Origin: Phycisphaerales bacterium UBA7800 | GTDB taxonomy: Bacteria > Planctomycetota > Phycisphaerae > Phycisphaerales > Phycisphaeraceae | Assembly (NCBI GenBank): GCA_002480565.1 | Contig: DLCK01000032.1 | Span: 27,760-91,759, forward strand | Length of the DNA stretch: 64,000 bases | Direction: 5' to 3' | Shown: in pieces, positions 42,580-52,273 of the stretch | Numbering within the stretch: the stretch's first letter is position 1 | How the letters are laid out: each line of letters begins with the position of its first letter | Made by a program: the position numbers and the translations under genes | The notes under the pieces: generated by a model | Database searches by the model: none | Told to the model about the DNA's origin: nothing | Seen by the model: the letters and a program-made list of their open reading frames with translations, nothing else

Positions 42580-43761
42580 ATGGCTATGACTACAAAACCC
42601 AACACACCTATCAAACTTGCTGATGTTGCCCACAAGGCACAGGTTTCAATTGCCACAGCCTCACTTGTATTAAGCAACAGTGATTCCAAACGGTTTACTC
42701 CCGAGACACAGCAGCGTGTTCTGTCTGTTGCCCGTGAGTTGGGCTATACGCCACGCCGCCGCAAAACGGTTGCTGGAAAACCGGCCGACTCAACATCTAC
42801 CCGTCAGCCTCGCGGGCCAGTCAGTGTGTTCATGGGCACCCGCAGCCATGTCTATGGACTGATTGTCAACCATCTGGTTCAGATTTTGCAGCCTCATGGA
42901 TATGCCGTCCAACCGGTATCACAGTTTTTTCGCAACACGCAACTTAAACAATTCGAGCCCATCATTGCCAGCTGGAAGCACACGCCTCCATCGGCAGTGG
43001 TGTTGCAATATGTGATTCCGGGATTGGCGCAAATGATTGATGATCATCTGCCAAAACATGTACGCCGCGTCGCGGTCTGCCGTTCAAACGTAGTCACGCC
43101 GGATCACTGGCCGACTATTGATATGGATATGAACAACGGCGGTCGCATGATTGCAGACCACCTGCTTAAACTCGGACATAAACGCATCGGCATTGTGACA
43201 CACCAACGTCCACATCAACCCTATCACCAGCGCCCCGAACTGCATAAATCCAACGTGTACAGCACACCGTTTATTCTGGGCATCGGCCATGCCATGCGTG
43301 ATGCGGGGATTCGCCACGGCATGACCATTCATTACAACGAGCGCCACATCGATATCACCAGCCAGGAGCAGATTAATATTTTTGCCCAATGGCTCAGCCA
43401 ACCCAATCGGCCCTCCGCTATCGTCGGCCAGGATTATCGACTGGTTGCTGTTCGGCAGGCTGCCTTGCAGGTCGGCTTGAAAATCCCTGAAGATTTAACC
43501 TTGATCGGACTGGGCAATACGCCCTGGTCACAGGTCCTTAAGTTCCCGTCATTGTCCATGCATGAGCAGCTCATTGCTCGTCATATTGGCTTGATGGTCA
43601 CTGCCCCCCAGTGGCAATTTGATAACGCTTCGCATCACATTCGTCTACAAATGAAATTAGTAGATCGAAATAAACCTGAGGCTTCAAATGATGATGCGAT
43701 TGAACAGGACCCCATGCAAAACGACGAATTATACGGAGCTTCGGCTTCGACATTTTTATAA
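42580..43761 (+). CDS. LacI family transcriptional regulator
   Basis: This protein of about 393 residues opens with the LacI helix-turn-helix and hinge (IKLADVAHKAQVSIATASLV, then VLSVARELGYTPRR). The C-terminal periplasmic-binding-protein-like domain shows MIADHLLKLGHKRIGIV and ALQVGLKIPEDLTLIGLGN. The linker is rather long and Arg-rich. It is divergent from the minus-strand glycan cluster and precedes a pseudopilin, an esterase and a GH2 gene, and it may control either or both. Several starts within nine bases are possible (GTG 42577, ATG 42580, ATG 42586). The effector is probably an oligosaccharide or sugar acid. Confidence 0.88.
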   Translation: MAMTTKPNTPIKLADVAHKAQVSIATASLVLSNSDSKRFTPETQQRVLSVARELGYTPRRRKTVAGKPADSTSTRQPRGPVSVFMGTRSHVYGLIVNHLVQILQPHGYAVQPVSQFFRNTQLKQFEPIIASWKHTPPSAVVLQYVIPGLAQMIDDHLPKHVRRVAVCRSNVVTPDHWPTIDMDMNNGGRMIADHLLKLGHKRIGIVTHQRPHQPYHQRPELHKSNVYSTPFILGIGHAMRDAGIRHGMTIHYNERHIDITSQEQINIFAQWLSQPNRPSAIVGQDYRLVAVRQAALQVGLKIPEDLTLIGLGNTPWSQVLKFPSLSMHEQLIARHIGLMVTAPQWQFDNASHHIRLQMKLVDRNKPEASNDDAIEQDPMQNDELYGASASTFL

Positions 43762-43883
43762 AGCAACTACGCCATTCCCGGCAGGGAAACACCGATGGTT
43801 TAACAAATGACATTCCCGCAACCATCATCTAAAAGTTAACTATGCCGGATAATGTCATCGAAAATGAGTAAAGGAGCGCAAGA

Positions 43884-44720
43884 ATGCTGCCCGTGTTATC
43901 ACATTGGACTTATCGCACCCAACGCCAAGGATTCACTTTAATTGAATTGCTGGTTGTCATCAGTATCGTCAGCCTGCTGATCTCCATTTTGTTACCAGCA
44001 TTGGGCAAGGCACGCAAGGCAGCTCAGTCCGCCAAGTGCCTCATGAATGTCCGTTCCATCGTACAGGCTCAGCAAACTTATGGCGTGGACTACAACGCAA
44101 CACCACCAGGTGTCGTCACAAGAAGCGCACGCCCTTGGCAGGAAGCACTGTCATGGTCTCGGCCGGAATACACAGGCCCATTAACTGGCGGAATTTTGCA
44201 TAATCAAAGCTATCTCCGCGGACCAGATGTATATATGTGCCCCGGACGAACAATTGACGACAAACTCGTTCGAGACAGAATCATCACACAATGGCAAACC
44301 GGTTTTACCAGTGGCAAATACAACTGTTCCTACGCCATTGCCACTGCCGACAGCGGTAGCGACAGCTCTTCAACATATCTCACCAACCCCACTTGGCGTT
44401 TTGCGCGATGGCATCACTTCGAATCCAGTCGGCCCAACACAGTTATGGCACTGGATTATCCCTCACAGCAGGTCGACCCCCTGATCGATAGCACATGGCG
44501 TATCTATGGTGCCAGTCGACATGGCCATGGCGAAGGCGGCAACGCATCATTTATCGATGGCTCAGCAAGGTTTGTTGCAGATCCGGGAAATATCATGGAG
44601 ACATACAAACAACCTACCAACCCCGTCAGCTACAGCACCGGCAACGGAATGTACTACTACTACGTCTACCTGCTGGGCTGGACATACGACCAGTTTAAAC
44701 AACAGTTCCCGCAAGAATAA
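43884..44720 (+). CDS. Prepilin-type protein (type II secretion / pseudopilin-like) with H-X9-DG motif
   Basis: This 278-residue protein starts with a short leader followed by GFTLIELLVVISIVSLLIS, the prepilin peptidase site and hydrophobic helix. The C-terminal HGHGEGGNASFIDGSARFV is the H-X9-DG motif of the large planctomycete and Lentisphaerae prepilin families. AAAGGAGCG precedes the ATG. The protein would be processed by a prepilin peptidase and anchored or assembled at the membrane. It lies between the LacI regulator and an esterase, and probably binds or helps take up the glycan, though that is inferred from repeated co-occurrence in such loci. Confidence 0.88.
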   Translation: MLPVLSHWTYRTQRQGFTLIELLVVISIVSLLISILLPALGKARKAAQSAKCLMNVRSIVQAQQTYGVDYNATPPGVVTRSARPWQEALSWSRPEYTGPLTGGILHNQSYLRGPDVYMCPGRTIDDKLVRDRIITQWQTGFTSGKYNCSYAIATADSGSDSSSTYLTNPTWRFARWHHFESSRPNTVMALDYPSQQVDPLIDSTWRIYGASRHGHGEGGNASFIDGSARFVADPGNIMETYKQPTNPVSYSTGNGMYYYYVYLLGWTYDQFKQQFPQE

Positions 44721-44730
44721 GTTAGCAATC

Positions 44731-45681
44731 ATGAATCTCATAAATATTTGTAGCAAAGCAACAGCTTTCATTTGCTTACTCGCGATAGCACACAACACCG
44801 CCGCATGGGGCCAGACAAAAGCCCAAGCGATCAAACCAACGATTACCGATATGGCGTACGGTTCACATGAACGCCAGAAGCTTGATTTCTTCAAAGCAAC
44901 ATCCGATCACCCCACGCCACTGATGGTCTTTATCCATGGCGGCGGCTGGCTCAATGGCGATAAACAAACATATGCACGGAAGAATCACAAAAATCTCTCC
45001 ACCATTCTGCTCAACAAGGGAATTTCTGCAGCTTTTATCAACTATCGCTTATCGACAGACGCCATCCTCCCTGCACCAGTTATCGATGCAGCACGTGCCA
45101 TCCAATTTTTGAGGGCCAAAGCATCTGAACTCAACATTGACCCCAAACGCATTGCAGCAGCAGGACAGTCTGCGGGCGGATGCACCAGCTTATGGCTTGC
45201 GACACACGACGATTTAGCTCAACCCAATTCCGATGATCCGATTGCAAGACAATCAACACGTTTGTGTGGTGCGTGGGTGACTTCTGCACAAACCACCATT
45301 GAGCCTGCAAGTATTAGAAAATGGATCGGCGAATTTGGCCTGAAGCATCACATGATCTGCAAAGCCGCTGGTTTTAAAAACAACAAAGACATGGATCAAA
45401 ACTACGCAACAAAAGCCGATCTTTACCGTGAATTTTCACCCATCAACCATCTGACTGCAGATGACCCGCCAATGCTATTGTACTACGGCAGTGAATTGGA
45501 CAAAAAGAGCGACGGTATCCACCATGCCCAACATGGCCTGCACTTTAAAAACAAGGCAGATCAGGTCAAAGCCAAATGCTACCTGAAACTGCCCAAGCAT
45601 CGGGACATGTTTCCTAACGCTCCTAAATTGCCGACTTTCTTTGACGAGATTTTTAATTCGCCTCAAGAAACAAGCAATTAA
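44731..45681 (+). CDS. Secreted alpha/beta hydrolase (carbohydrate esterase-like)
   Basis: This 316-residue protein has a signal peptide (FICLLAIAHNTAAWGQ) followed by an alpha/beta hydrolase fold. The oxyanion HGGGW and the nucleophile elbow GQSAGG are clear, and the C-terminal LPKHRDMFPN supplies the catalytic His region. It resembles BD-FAE / acetylxylan-esterase-like enzymes that remove acetyl or feruloyl groups. The ATG at 44731 lies 10 bases after the pseudopilin stop; it is chosen because the signal peptide begins there. It probably deacylates the same glycan as the adjacent GH2 enzyme. Confidence 0.85.
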   Translation: MNLINICSKATAFICLLAIAHNTAAWGQTKAQAIKPTITDMAYGSHERQKLDFFKATSDHPTPLMVFIHGGGWLNGDKQTYARKNHKNLSTILLNKGISAAFINYRLSTDAILPAPVIDAARAIQFLRAKASELNIDPKRIAAAGQSAGGCTSLWLATHDDLAQPNSDDPIARQSTRLCGAWVTSAQTTIEPASIRKWIGEFGLKHHMICKAAGFKNNKDMDQNYATKADLYREFSPINHLTADDPPMLLYYGSELDKKSDGIHHAQHGLHFKNKADQVKAKCYLKLPKHRDMFPNAPKLPTFFDEIFNSPQETSN

Positions 45682-45769
45682 ATAAATATATAACCACACA
45701 TAAACACCACCCTGCACTTTCACATACTTTGCCCCAGGCGTCGGCGAACATTTTTTCAATGGATTTTTC

Positions 45770-47539
45770 ATGCATCGCATCAACATGGGCCAGCGTCCCA
45801 ATCATAAACTAGATGGTCAATGGAGCCTGCTTCCCGATCCCATGCACCGCGGAACCGCACAGAAATGGTGGTCATCCACACGCAAGGAAGGCGAGTTCTT
45901 CCCTTCCTATGACGACGATGCGTTCTGGCCTACGCAAGTTCCCAGCGCGTTTAACCGCCTGCATCAAGAACTTGCCTACTATGAAGGGCAGGTTATTTAC
46001 CTGCACCATTTTCAGGCTCAAACTGCTGAAAATAATCAACGGATCATGCTGCACTTTGAAGGTGTGGCTGACCGTTGCAAAGTCTTTCTAAACGGCATTT
46101 GGGTTGGCGAAAATGACGGCGGGTTTGTCCCATTTTCATTGGATATATCTCACGCCATTGAATCGAAAAATCGACTACTGGTTTATGTCGACAATACCCG
46201 CAGTGAACAAACTGTCCCAACCACCATGCATGACTGGTGGCATGACGGGGGCATCCATCGCCCGGTTCATCTGTATTATCTCCCAAAAACCTATCTCCGT
46301 GATGCAGCAGTAGAAACACGTATCGTTGACAAGCAAATTGAGATAACGCTCCGCTCTATTATTGCATCACCGCAATGCAACAAACAACACAATATCAAAT
46401 GGAAACTTGTCAGCCGCCAAACCGGGCAAACACTCACCAAGCAATCACTCAACGCAACCACTGGCCGATGGGCACAACAGATTGTGCTACTTGATCGTGA
46501 TACAGTTGAACTGTGGGACACGAAGCAACCCAACTTATATGACTTGATTATCGAAGTCGACCAGGATACATGGACTGACACCATTGGCTTACGTGAAATC
46601 GCCACGCAAAATGGTGATATCCTTCTCAATGGTATGCCAGCGATATTAAAAGGAATTTGCACATGGCATACTGATCCAATCTGTGGCAACTTTTCTTTCA
46701 GCGAGCAGACCAGCGAAAAAATCGTCGCTTTACTCAAAGATTTAAATTGCAATTTCGCCCGAGCCGGCCACCAACCACAAACAGCAGCATTCGTACGAGC
46801 CTGTGACGAAGTAGGCATTCTGCTTTGGATGGAAGTCCCCGCATACTGGCACCCAAATGTGCATAAGCCAGCACCAACACATACTGCAATTCATATGTTT
46901 AATGCGATGATCAGCCAATTCCGCAACTCGCCATCAGTCATCATCTGGTGCATTGGCAATGAGTGCTTGTACAACAATGCTCAGGAAGCACAATCCAATA
47001 TCGGCTATTTCCTTGAGGCAGCAGATTTTCTGCATGAACATGACCCATCTCGTTTAGTTACCTATACCGGCGGGTTTGAAGGTTCAGCCAATCATGATCT
47101 GGAAATCATCTGCCCCGAAGCAGTCGTCGAAAAACTCGACATACTGAGTTTAAACAGTTACGCAGGGAGCACCGACGGGGTCCATTCCGACAAGCCTGAC
47201 ACTTTTGACGAACACCTCGAAAAACTCATCGCAGCCCAAGCCTATCATCGCCCGGTGATTCTTGCGGAAGTTGGCATTGATGCAGTGCGTGACTTAACGA
47301 CATTAGACTATGGTGAACAACGACAAGAAGCATACTACGAAAAACTCGCTTCACTATTCGCTGACACAGTCCAAAAAGGATTCCTCCAAGGCATGGCACC
47401 ATTCTGCCTAGCTGACTTTCATACCCCCATCAAGCTGGGCCGACACCAACAAGCGTACAATCGCAAGGGAATTGTAGATCAAAATCTTGTCCCCAAAAAT
47501 GCTTATCAAATCCTCAAGACTTGTTACGCATATGAGTGA
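45770..47539 (+). CDS. Glycoside hydrolase family 2 enzyme
   Basis: This 589-residue protein shows the GH2 order: sugar-binding jelly roll (ILHFEGVADRCKVFLNG-like segment near residue 90), immunoglobulin-like domain, and TIM barrel. The acid/base Glu is in IIWCIGNECLYN near residue 400 and the nucleophile Glu is in VILAEVGIDAV near residue 495. It lacks a signal peptide, so it would act on imported oligosaccharides. Beta-glucuronidase and beta-galactosidase are both possible. It is the third gene after the pseudopilin and esterase in the same orientation. Confidence 0.88.
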   Translation: MHRINMGQRPNHKLDGQWSLLPDPMHRGTAQKWWSSTRKEGEFFPSYDDDAFWPTQVPSAFNRLHQELAYYEGQVIYLHHFQAQTAENNQRIMLHFEGVADRCKVFLNGIWVGENDGGFVPFSLDISHAIESKNRLLVYVDNTRSEQTVPTTMHDWWHDGGIHRPVHLYYLPKTYLRDAAVETRIVDKQIEITLRSIIASPQCNKQHNIKWKLVSRQTGQTLTKQSLNATTGRWAQQIVLLDRDTVELWDTKQPNLYDLIIEVDQDTWTDTIGLREIATQNGDILLNGMPAILKGICTWHTDPICGNFSFSEQTSEKIVALLKDLNCNFARAGHQPQTAAFVRACDEVGILLWMEVPAYWHPNVHKPAPTHTAIHMFNAMISQFRNSPSVIIWCIGNECLYNNAQEAQSNIGYFLEAADFLHEHDPSRLVTYTGGFEGSANHDLEIICPEAVVEKLDILSLNSYAGSTDGVHSDKPDTFDEHLEKLIAAQAYHRPVILAEVGIDAVRDLTTLDYGEQRQEAYYEKLASLFADTVQKGFLQGMAPFCLADFHTPIKLGRHQQAYNRKGIVDQNLVPKNAYQILKTCYAYE

Positions 47540-47665
47540 GTACCTTGCAAGCTCCTTCAGTTATAGACACTAACTTACCTCACGAGTTTTGCCACGTTAT
47601 GTTGGTCAGCCTGTGTGTAGTAGGGTTGTTGAATCGAACTCGAAGACGATATGCCTATGCAGATA

Positions 47666-48496
47666 TCAATCCAATTCACATACGCTCTGCTTCCCCTCCC
47701 AATCCGGCATCGCATTAACCACGCCATTAATGGCCAACAGTGCAGGATCGGTATAAAAGTTGGTGGTCAATTCGATCCGGCTATGCCGCATGGCGGTTTG
47801 GACCACACGGGGATGAACACCGGTGACGGCCAAGTGAGGCCAAAGGTGGTGCGGAGGGCGTGATTGGCGACGACTCGGCCACGGGAGTCGCTCTTTGCAA
47901 TCCCCACAGCTTGGCAGTAGGCGTCGAAAACCCGGTGTGTCGAACAACAGTGCCTTGTATCCCTGCTTGCTGCGATGTTCCAAGTGTTGCCTGATCTTCT
48001 CAACCACATCAGCTCGTAAAGGCAGGCGACTCTCCTTGCCGTTCTTGGACTGGTTGGCGTAAAGTTCAAAGTACGGCGCGAGTTTGGCATCAAGGAACAA
48101 TTGGCCAAATGTCAGGCTGCGGAGTTCGTTATGGCACAGGCCCGTGGACACAGCCATCAGATAAACAACGTGTGTTCCCGGTCCAGACGTTCGAGTTTCT
48201 TGAGGTGGGTATCTTGAGTTTAGCAAGGCCGCTTCGTAACAGGCATCCAGATTTTGCTGCGTATTGAACTCGTATTTCCAGGTTTGACGCCCCTTGCGCT
48301 TGGACTTGGGGATTTCAATTTTGCCTCGCCCCCATTCGGCGATGGGACGCAGCGTCGTCGCGTGAAGCAGGTTGACGACTTCCACAATCGCCAATGCTCT
48401 GCGGATGTGACGACGATGCGTTGTTCTCTGACAAGCCAGTTGCAGAAGGCATGCGTGGAGATAACGTATTCGTCGCGTGATTCAAGATACTTTGTC
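47666..48496 (-). pseudogene. Tyrosine recombinase/integrase, frameshifted remnant
   Basis: Pieces of one integrase are found in three frames. THAFCNWLVREQRI (N-terminal core-binding) is near 48470-48430. AIVEVVNLLHATTLRPIAEW continues through LPLRADVVEKIRQHLEHRSK to about 47935. VFDAYCQAVGIAKSDSRGR and NHALRTTFG then lie in another frame, and HPRVVQTAMRHSRIELTTNF with YTDPALLAINGVV returns to the second frame. The H-x-x-R, RHS and Tyr motifs of the catalytic domain are present. At least three frame changes make it non-functional. The style matches integrases I associate with planctomycetes. It joins directly to a PqaA-like remnant upstream. Confidence 0.8.
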
Positions 48497-48880
48497 ATGG
48501 TGTGTGCAATGAGGTTATCTTCTTTGAGATTGTCATAAAGTGGCTGATTGGGAACCTACCCAAGTACAGCAATCGGCACACCATGCTACTCACATGCAAG
48601 CCCGATCACCATCGCTTCTTTTGGTAATTTTGGTTTATCGGGCCGATTATTCCCACCCGCAATCACGAGCAACGCTTTGCCCGGATACAAAATCTGCTTG
48701 GGCTTGAGAATGTAAAGCCAATGTTGCTATGTCTTGTTTTTCTATGTCTGGCTGGTTAACTCAACGACGCTGACATCAACGGGCCCAACTGCTATTCCTG
48801 GACCACATGATACAGGTAGCTGGGATCTGATTTATGGACATAAGTTTTCAAATCAGTCCAACATGAATTCACCAAGCATA
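48497..48880 (-). pseudogene. PhoPQ-activated pathogenicity-related (PqaA) family remnant
   Basis: On the minus strand, TDLKTYVHKSDPSYLYHVVQ (about 48868-48805) is followed, after a frame change, by SVVELTSQT, QHWLYILKPKQILYPGKALL, VIAGGNNRPDK, HGVPIAVLG and VPNQPLYDNLKEDNLIAHT, ending with MTKYLES near 48497. These match the N-terminal half of the PqaA family. Four in-frame stops interrupt the second part, and all are TAG at positions where Trp or Gln would fit. The C-terminal half is missing; the frame runs straight into integrase sequence. Confidence 0.72.
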
Positions 48881-48984
48881 TCTCAAATATTAATACAACA
48901 AAAACGTAAAACGTCTCGTTCCTACTGTCATATCATTGTAATAGCTTAACATAATTAACCTTCGACTCTCTTGAGGGTGTATTT

Positions 48985-49764
48985 TTAAAACAATGCTACA
49001 AATTTCCATACAAGATCGGAATAATATCGATAGGCTTCATCTCCAACAAACAATTCACAACACTGTGACACTCCTAAATCTCTGTATACCATTTGAAGCT
49101 GTGTCACAGCGTGGCGTGTAGCTTGAACATGGCACACATACACTAATCCGCAAATCCATGGCAGCTGCAAAAAGACTGACGGTTCCGCCACCTGAATTCC
49201 CGGTAATAGCGACTCTCAACATATCTGTATCATCTCGTGATTGAGCCCAAACGATCAAACGCATAACATCCCAAACGCGCCCTCCTAATAACGTACGACC
49301 ATATAGCTGAGCGAGGTGCTGCCATTGATCGCATACAAATTTAAGGCCAGCATATTTTGCCTTTATCTCTCGGCTTCCTCAAAACGCTCTGGCTTCTGGA
49401 ACAATGGCAAAATATCCTGCACGCATGCTTAGAGTGCGACATCCAGTTGCACGTCTTTTATTTCTATTTCTTCTTCGGGGTTCATGGAAATTCCAGAATA
49501 AATATATCGCCCGTGTTCATTATGACTGTGCGGCGTTAATGCAACAGGCCAACGTTTATATGGTTCTTTATCATCCGTTGTTGGTTTAAGTACAAAAACA
49601 GGGACATAATAATCACGTTCAGTTTGAACCAACCAATCTTCACGCAAATAATCTTTCTCACACGTTTCTTCAATCAAAATAGCTTCTTGATCATCGATAC
49701 GGCAATTTGATATTCGATCAATCCCCATAAGTCGCTTTAGTTCGCCCGTAATCCAGACTGCCAT
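48985..49764 (-). pseudogene. Alpha/beta hydrolase remnant
   Basis: The N-terminal part from 49764 reads WITGELKRLMGID and YYVPVFVLKPTTDDKEPYKR, with PVALTPHSHNEHGRY. After a frame change near 49430 the sequence SMRAGYFAIVPEARAF ends in a TGA, then continues as HLAQLYGRTLLGGRVWDVMR and RVAITGNSGGGTVSLFAAA with the nucleophile elbow GNSGGG. After SVCVPCSSY the frame changes again. It resembles acetylxylan-esterase-like hydrolases but is interrupted and not functional. Confidence 0.72.
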
Positions 49765-49890
49765 AATTCAATATCAAGACAACCTCTATTCGAGTAAGAC
49801 ATTGGCAACGCACTAAGTTCAGTCGCAATTATTGACTATAATTATCCAACAATGCTTGATTCAATTTATTCATTGATCACTTCTGAATGG

Positions 49891-50997
49891 TCAGACGGTT
49901 GCTGTCTCAGCCTTCAAGCCATGCGATTCAGCCACGGCGTCATTCAACAGCACACCAGAATGTATGTTCAAGGCATTAAAAAACAACGAATCTTGTGAAG
50001 CCAAACAATCAAGACCTTGATTAGCCAATCGTATGACATATGAATGCGTTGCATGACACAGTGCTTGCGTACTTGTCCTGCCAACTGCACCGGGCATATT
50101 CGCAACACAATAATGCACAACACCATCGACTATGTATGTCGGTTCTTTATGCGTTGTCGGCCTCGTTGTTTCAACACATCCCCCCTGATCAACCCCGACA
50201 TCTACAATCACAGCACCAGGCTTCATATTCTGTAGTAATGAACGCTCAATAAGAACTGGCGTTCGTCCTCCTGGAACAAGGACTGCACCGATAATCAAAT
50301 CAGCTTGCATCGCTTTTTCTGCAATAATATGTGGGTCATTATATAAAGTACAAACATTGGGTGGCATTATGTCGGCCAAGTAACGAAGACGTTCAAGATT
50401 CACATCCATGATTGTCACACGTCCACCAAGCCCTGCAGCCATCCAGGCAGCTTGTGTTCCTACAACGCCACCTCCTAGAATTAGAACATCAGCGGGTTCA
50501 ACACCTGGAACCCCACCGAGTAAAATCCCCCTCCCCTTCTGTGGTTTTTCAAGATACTTAGCGCCTTGCTGAATACTCATGCGTCCGGCGACTTCGCTCA
50601 TTGGCGTGAGTAACGGCAAACGGCCCTGCTTATCTGTTAATGTTTCATATGCAACGGCAGTGATTCCTGATCGCAAACAGGCTTCAGTCAATTCAAGGCT
50701 GGATGCAAAATGAAAATATGTAAAGATGATCTGTCCCTGACGCATCATGTGCCATTCGGATTTGATCGGCTCTTTAACCTTTATAATCAGTTCAGATCGA
50801 GCAAACACCTCGTCAGGCTCATCTACCAAATGAGCTCCAGCAATAGTATACTGCTCATCATCGTAACCACTGCCAATTCCTGCTGTCTTTTCAACAAGCA
50901 CTTGATGACCTTGTGAGCATAACTGCTCAACAGTAGCGGGTAACATCGCAATGCGGTATTCATCGCTTTTACATTCTTTGGGAATTCCAACTATCAT
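49891..50997 (-). CDS. ald: Alanine dehydrogenase
   Basis: This 368-residue protein matches alanine dehydrogenase. The N-terminus MIVGIPKECKSDEYRIAMLP has the substrate Arg and the conserved Lys and Glu; GIGSGYDDEQY, TYFHFASS and the nucleotide motif ILGGGVVGTQAAWMAAGLGG are all present. The C-terminal PGAVGRTSTQAL is diagnostic. It reversibly deaminates L-alanine to pyruvate with NAD. ATG at 50997 is chosen over a TTG nine bases upstream because the known N-terminus starts there. It is the only nitrogen-metabolism gene in the glycan region, on the same strand as the lyase-like gene 46 bases upstream. Confidence 0.93.
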   Translation of the reverse strand: MIVGIPKECKSDEYRIAMLPATVEQLCSQGHQVLVEKTAGIGSGYDDEQYTIAGAHLVDEPDEVFARSELIIKVKEPIKSEWHMMRQGQIIFTYFHFASSLELTEACLRSGITAVAYETLTDKQGRLPLLTPMSEVAGRMSIQQGAKYLEKPQKGRGILLGGVPGVEPADVLILGGGVVGTQAAWMAAGLGGRVTIMDVNLERLRYLADIMPPNVCTLYNDPHIIAEKAMQADLIIGAVLVPGGRTPVLIERSLLQNMKPGAVIVDVGVDQGGCVETTRPTTHKEPTYIVDGVVHYCVANMPGAVGRTSTQALCHATHSYVIRLANQGLDCLASQDSLFFNALNIHSGVLLNDAVAESHGLKAETATV

Positions 50998-51043
50998 CAC
51001 AGACAACTTTCAAAAAAACAGTCTCATAAATCATCTTCACGTA

Positions 51044-52177
51044 CTATGCTGTTGCAGAAACAAGTTCATCAACGCATACCAATGCCAAATCAACACATCC
51101 ACGAACTGTTGTGGTGTAACAGACATACTTATCACCTAAAACAAATCGCGGGTGTGGATCAATGTGGTAATTCTGACCTTCGAAGCAGGGATATTGTGGA
51201 TTGCGAGCAAAACAGACATCTTTGCCTGTTTGACCATTCAAAAACTTCACACTCGACGCACATCCTCGATAAAAAGACGCTTCATCCACACTATCACTGA
51301 CTAAGTAGTTTCCGGCCTGATTCTGATGCGCATGCCAATGTTCACCTGGCCAAATATTCTCAACATGTTTTGAATCAATATCAACGCGCCAAACGCCAGG
51401 GTTTTCCTGATCACGTCCACGAATACAACAGACGTGCTGGCCAGCCGGATCCCACCATTCATGCGTCACAGCGGTTGGCTCAGAGAAAACCGGTTGAGGT
51501 TTCTGGCCACGCTTGATAATCCACAACCTATTGTTAAAAAAAGATCGAATACCCGTTAATGGATCAGTGTGAATTTCTTGGGCACATAGCATCAGATCAG
51601 CGTCTTTGGGATTAAATTGAGCATGGTTGTATTGCCGATCCCATCGATGCCAAATTTCAAAATCACCCTTGCCATTAAAAGGCATGGTCCCGAACCAGTA
51701 TTGCAAACCAATCCTTGCATCAATAGCAAACCTCTGACCATCTGCTGAGCGTGTAAGATGTGTCACCAAACGCCCTGTTTCACGGTTATCAATTGCAGAA
51801 GCGGGTAATTCATAGACGCACTGCGGCATGGTTTTTTCTTCAGGTGATCGTCGCCATATCGCTCGCCCCGTTGTCCAATAGACATCAGCAGTCTGTGGAT
51901 CAACATATGGCGAAGCTGCTTGAAATTGTGTATCTGGGAAATGACGAACCGTCTGATTTTGGAAATCTAGCACTGCTAATGTACGACCATACGCTCCACT
52001 TCCTGAAGGCGGAAAAGCGCAGTAGAACCACAGATAGTGTTCAGAAATATCTGTAGGATTATTGATGTAATAAAAACTCTGTTGTAGTGGCGCAACACGT
52101 TCTTTAAGTATGTAACTTGTCACCTTGGATGCATCATCGAGAATCGGAATAAAAAGCGGAGATTCTTTGCAATTCAT
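51044..52177 (-). CDS. Oligogalacturonide lyase-like beta-propeller (PL22-like)
   Basis: This 377-residue protein has WD-like blades and resembles PL22 oligogalacturonide lyases. Blocks seen are NHAQFNPKDADLMLCAQE (metal His region), TAVTHEWWDPAGQHVCCIRG, HWHAHQNQAGNYLVSD and HPRFVLGDKYVCYTT. PL22 enzymes use a Mn ion bound by three His and a Gln to cleave short pectin fragments inside the cell; no signal peptide is present here, which agrees. Its presence suggests a uronic-acid-containing substrate. The family level is probable rather than certain. Confidence 0.75.
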   Translation of the reverse strand: MNCKESPLFIPILDDASKVTSYILKERVAPLQQSFYYINNPTDISEHYLWFYCAFPPSGSGAYGRTLAVLDFQNQTVRHFPDTQFQAASPYVDPQTADVYWTTGRAIWRRSPEEKTMPQCVYELPASAIDNRETGRLVTHLTRSADGQRFAIDARIGLQYWFGTMPFNGKGDFEIWHRWDRQYNHAQFNPKDADLMLCAQEIHTDPLTGIRSFFNNRLWIIKRGQKPQPVFSEPTAVTHEWWDPAGQHVCCIRGRDQENPGVWRVDIDSKHVENIWPGEHWHAHQNQAGNYLVSDSVDEASFYRGCASSVKFLNGQTGKDVCFARNPQYPCFEGQNYHIDPHPRFVLGDKYVCYTTTVRGCVDLALVCVDELVSATA

Positions 52178-52273
52178 AATAGTCTACTTCACTTAAGACG
52201 TGGATATGCTTGAGCATGCAACAAGTCAGCTACAGCACAAATCCAGATACAAAATATCACCTACATGAGGATT

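Noticed and set aside
48497..48880. Recoding of TAG as an amino acid in the PqaA-like stretch
   Set aside because: TAG terminates pfaC in this window and the same stretch also has a frame change and a missing C-terminal half, so decay is the simpler explanation.
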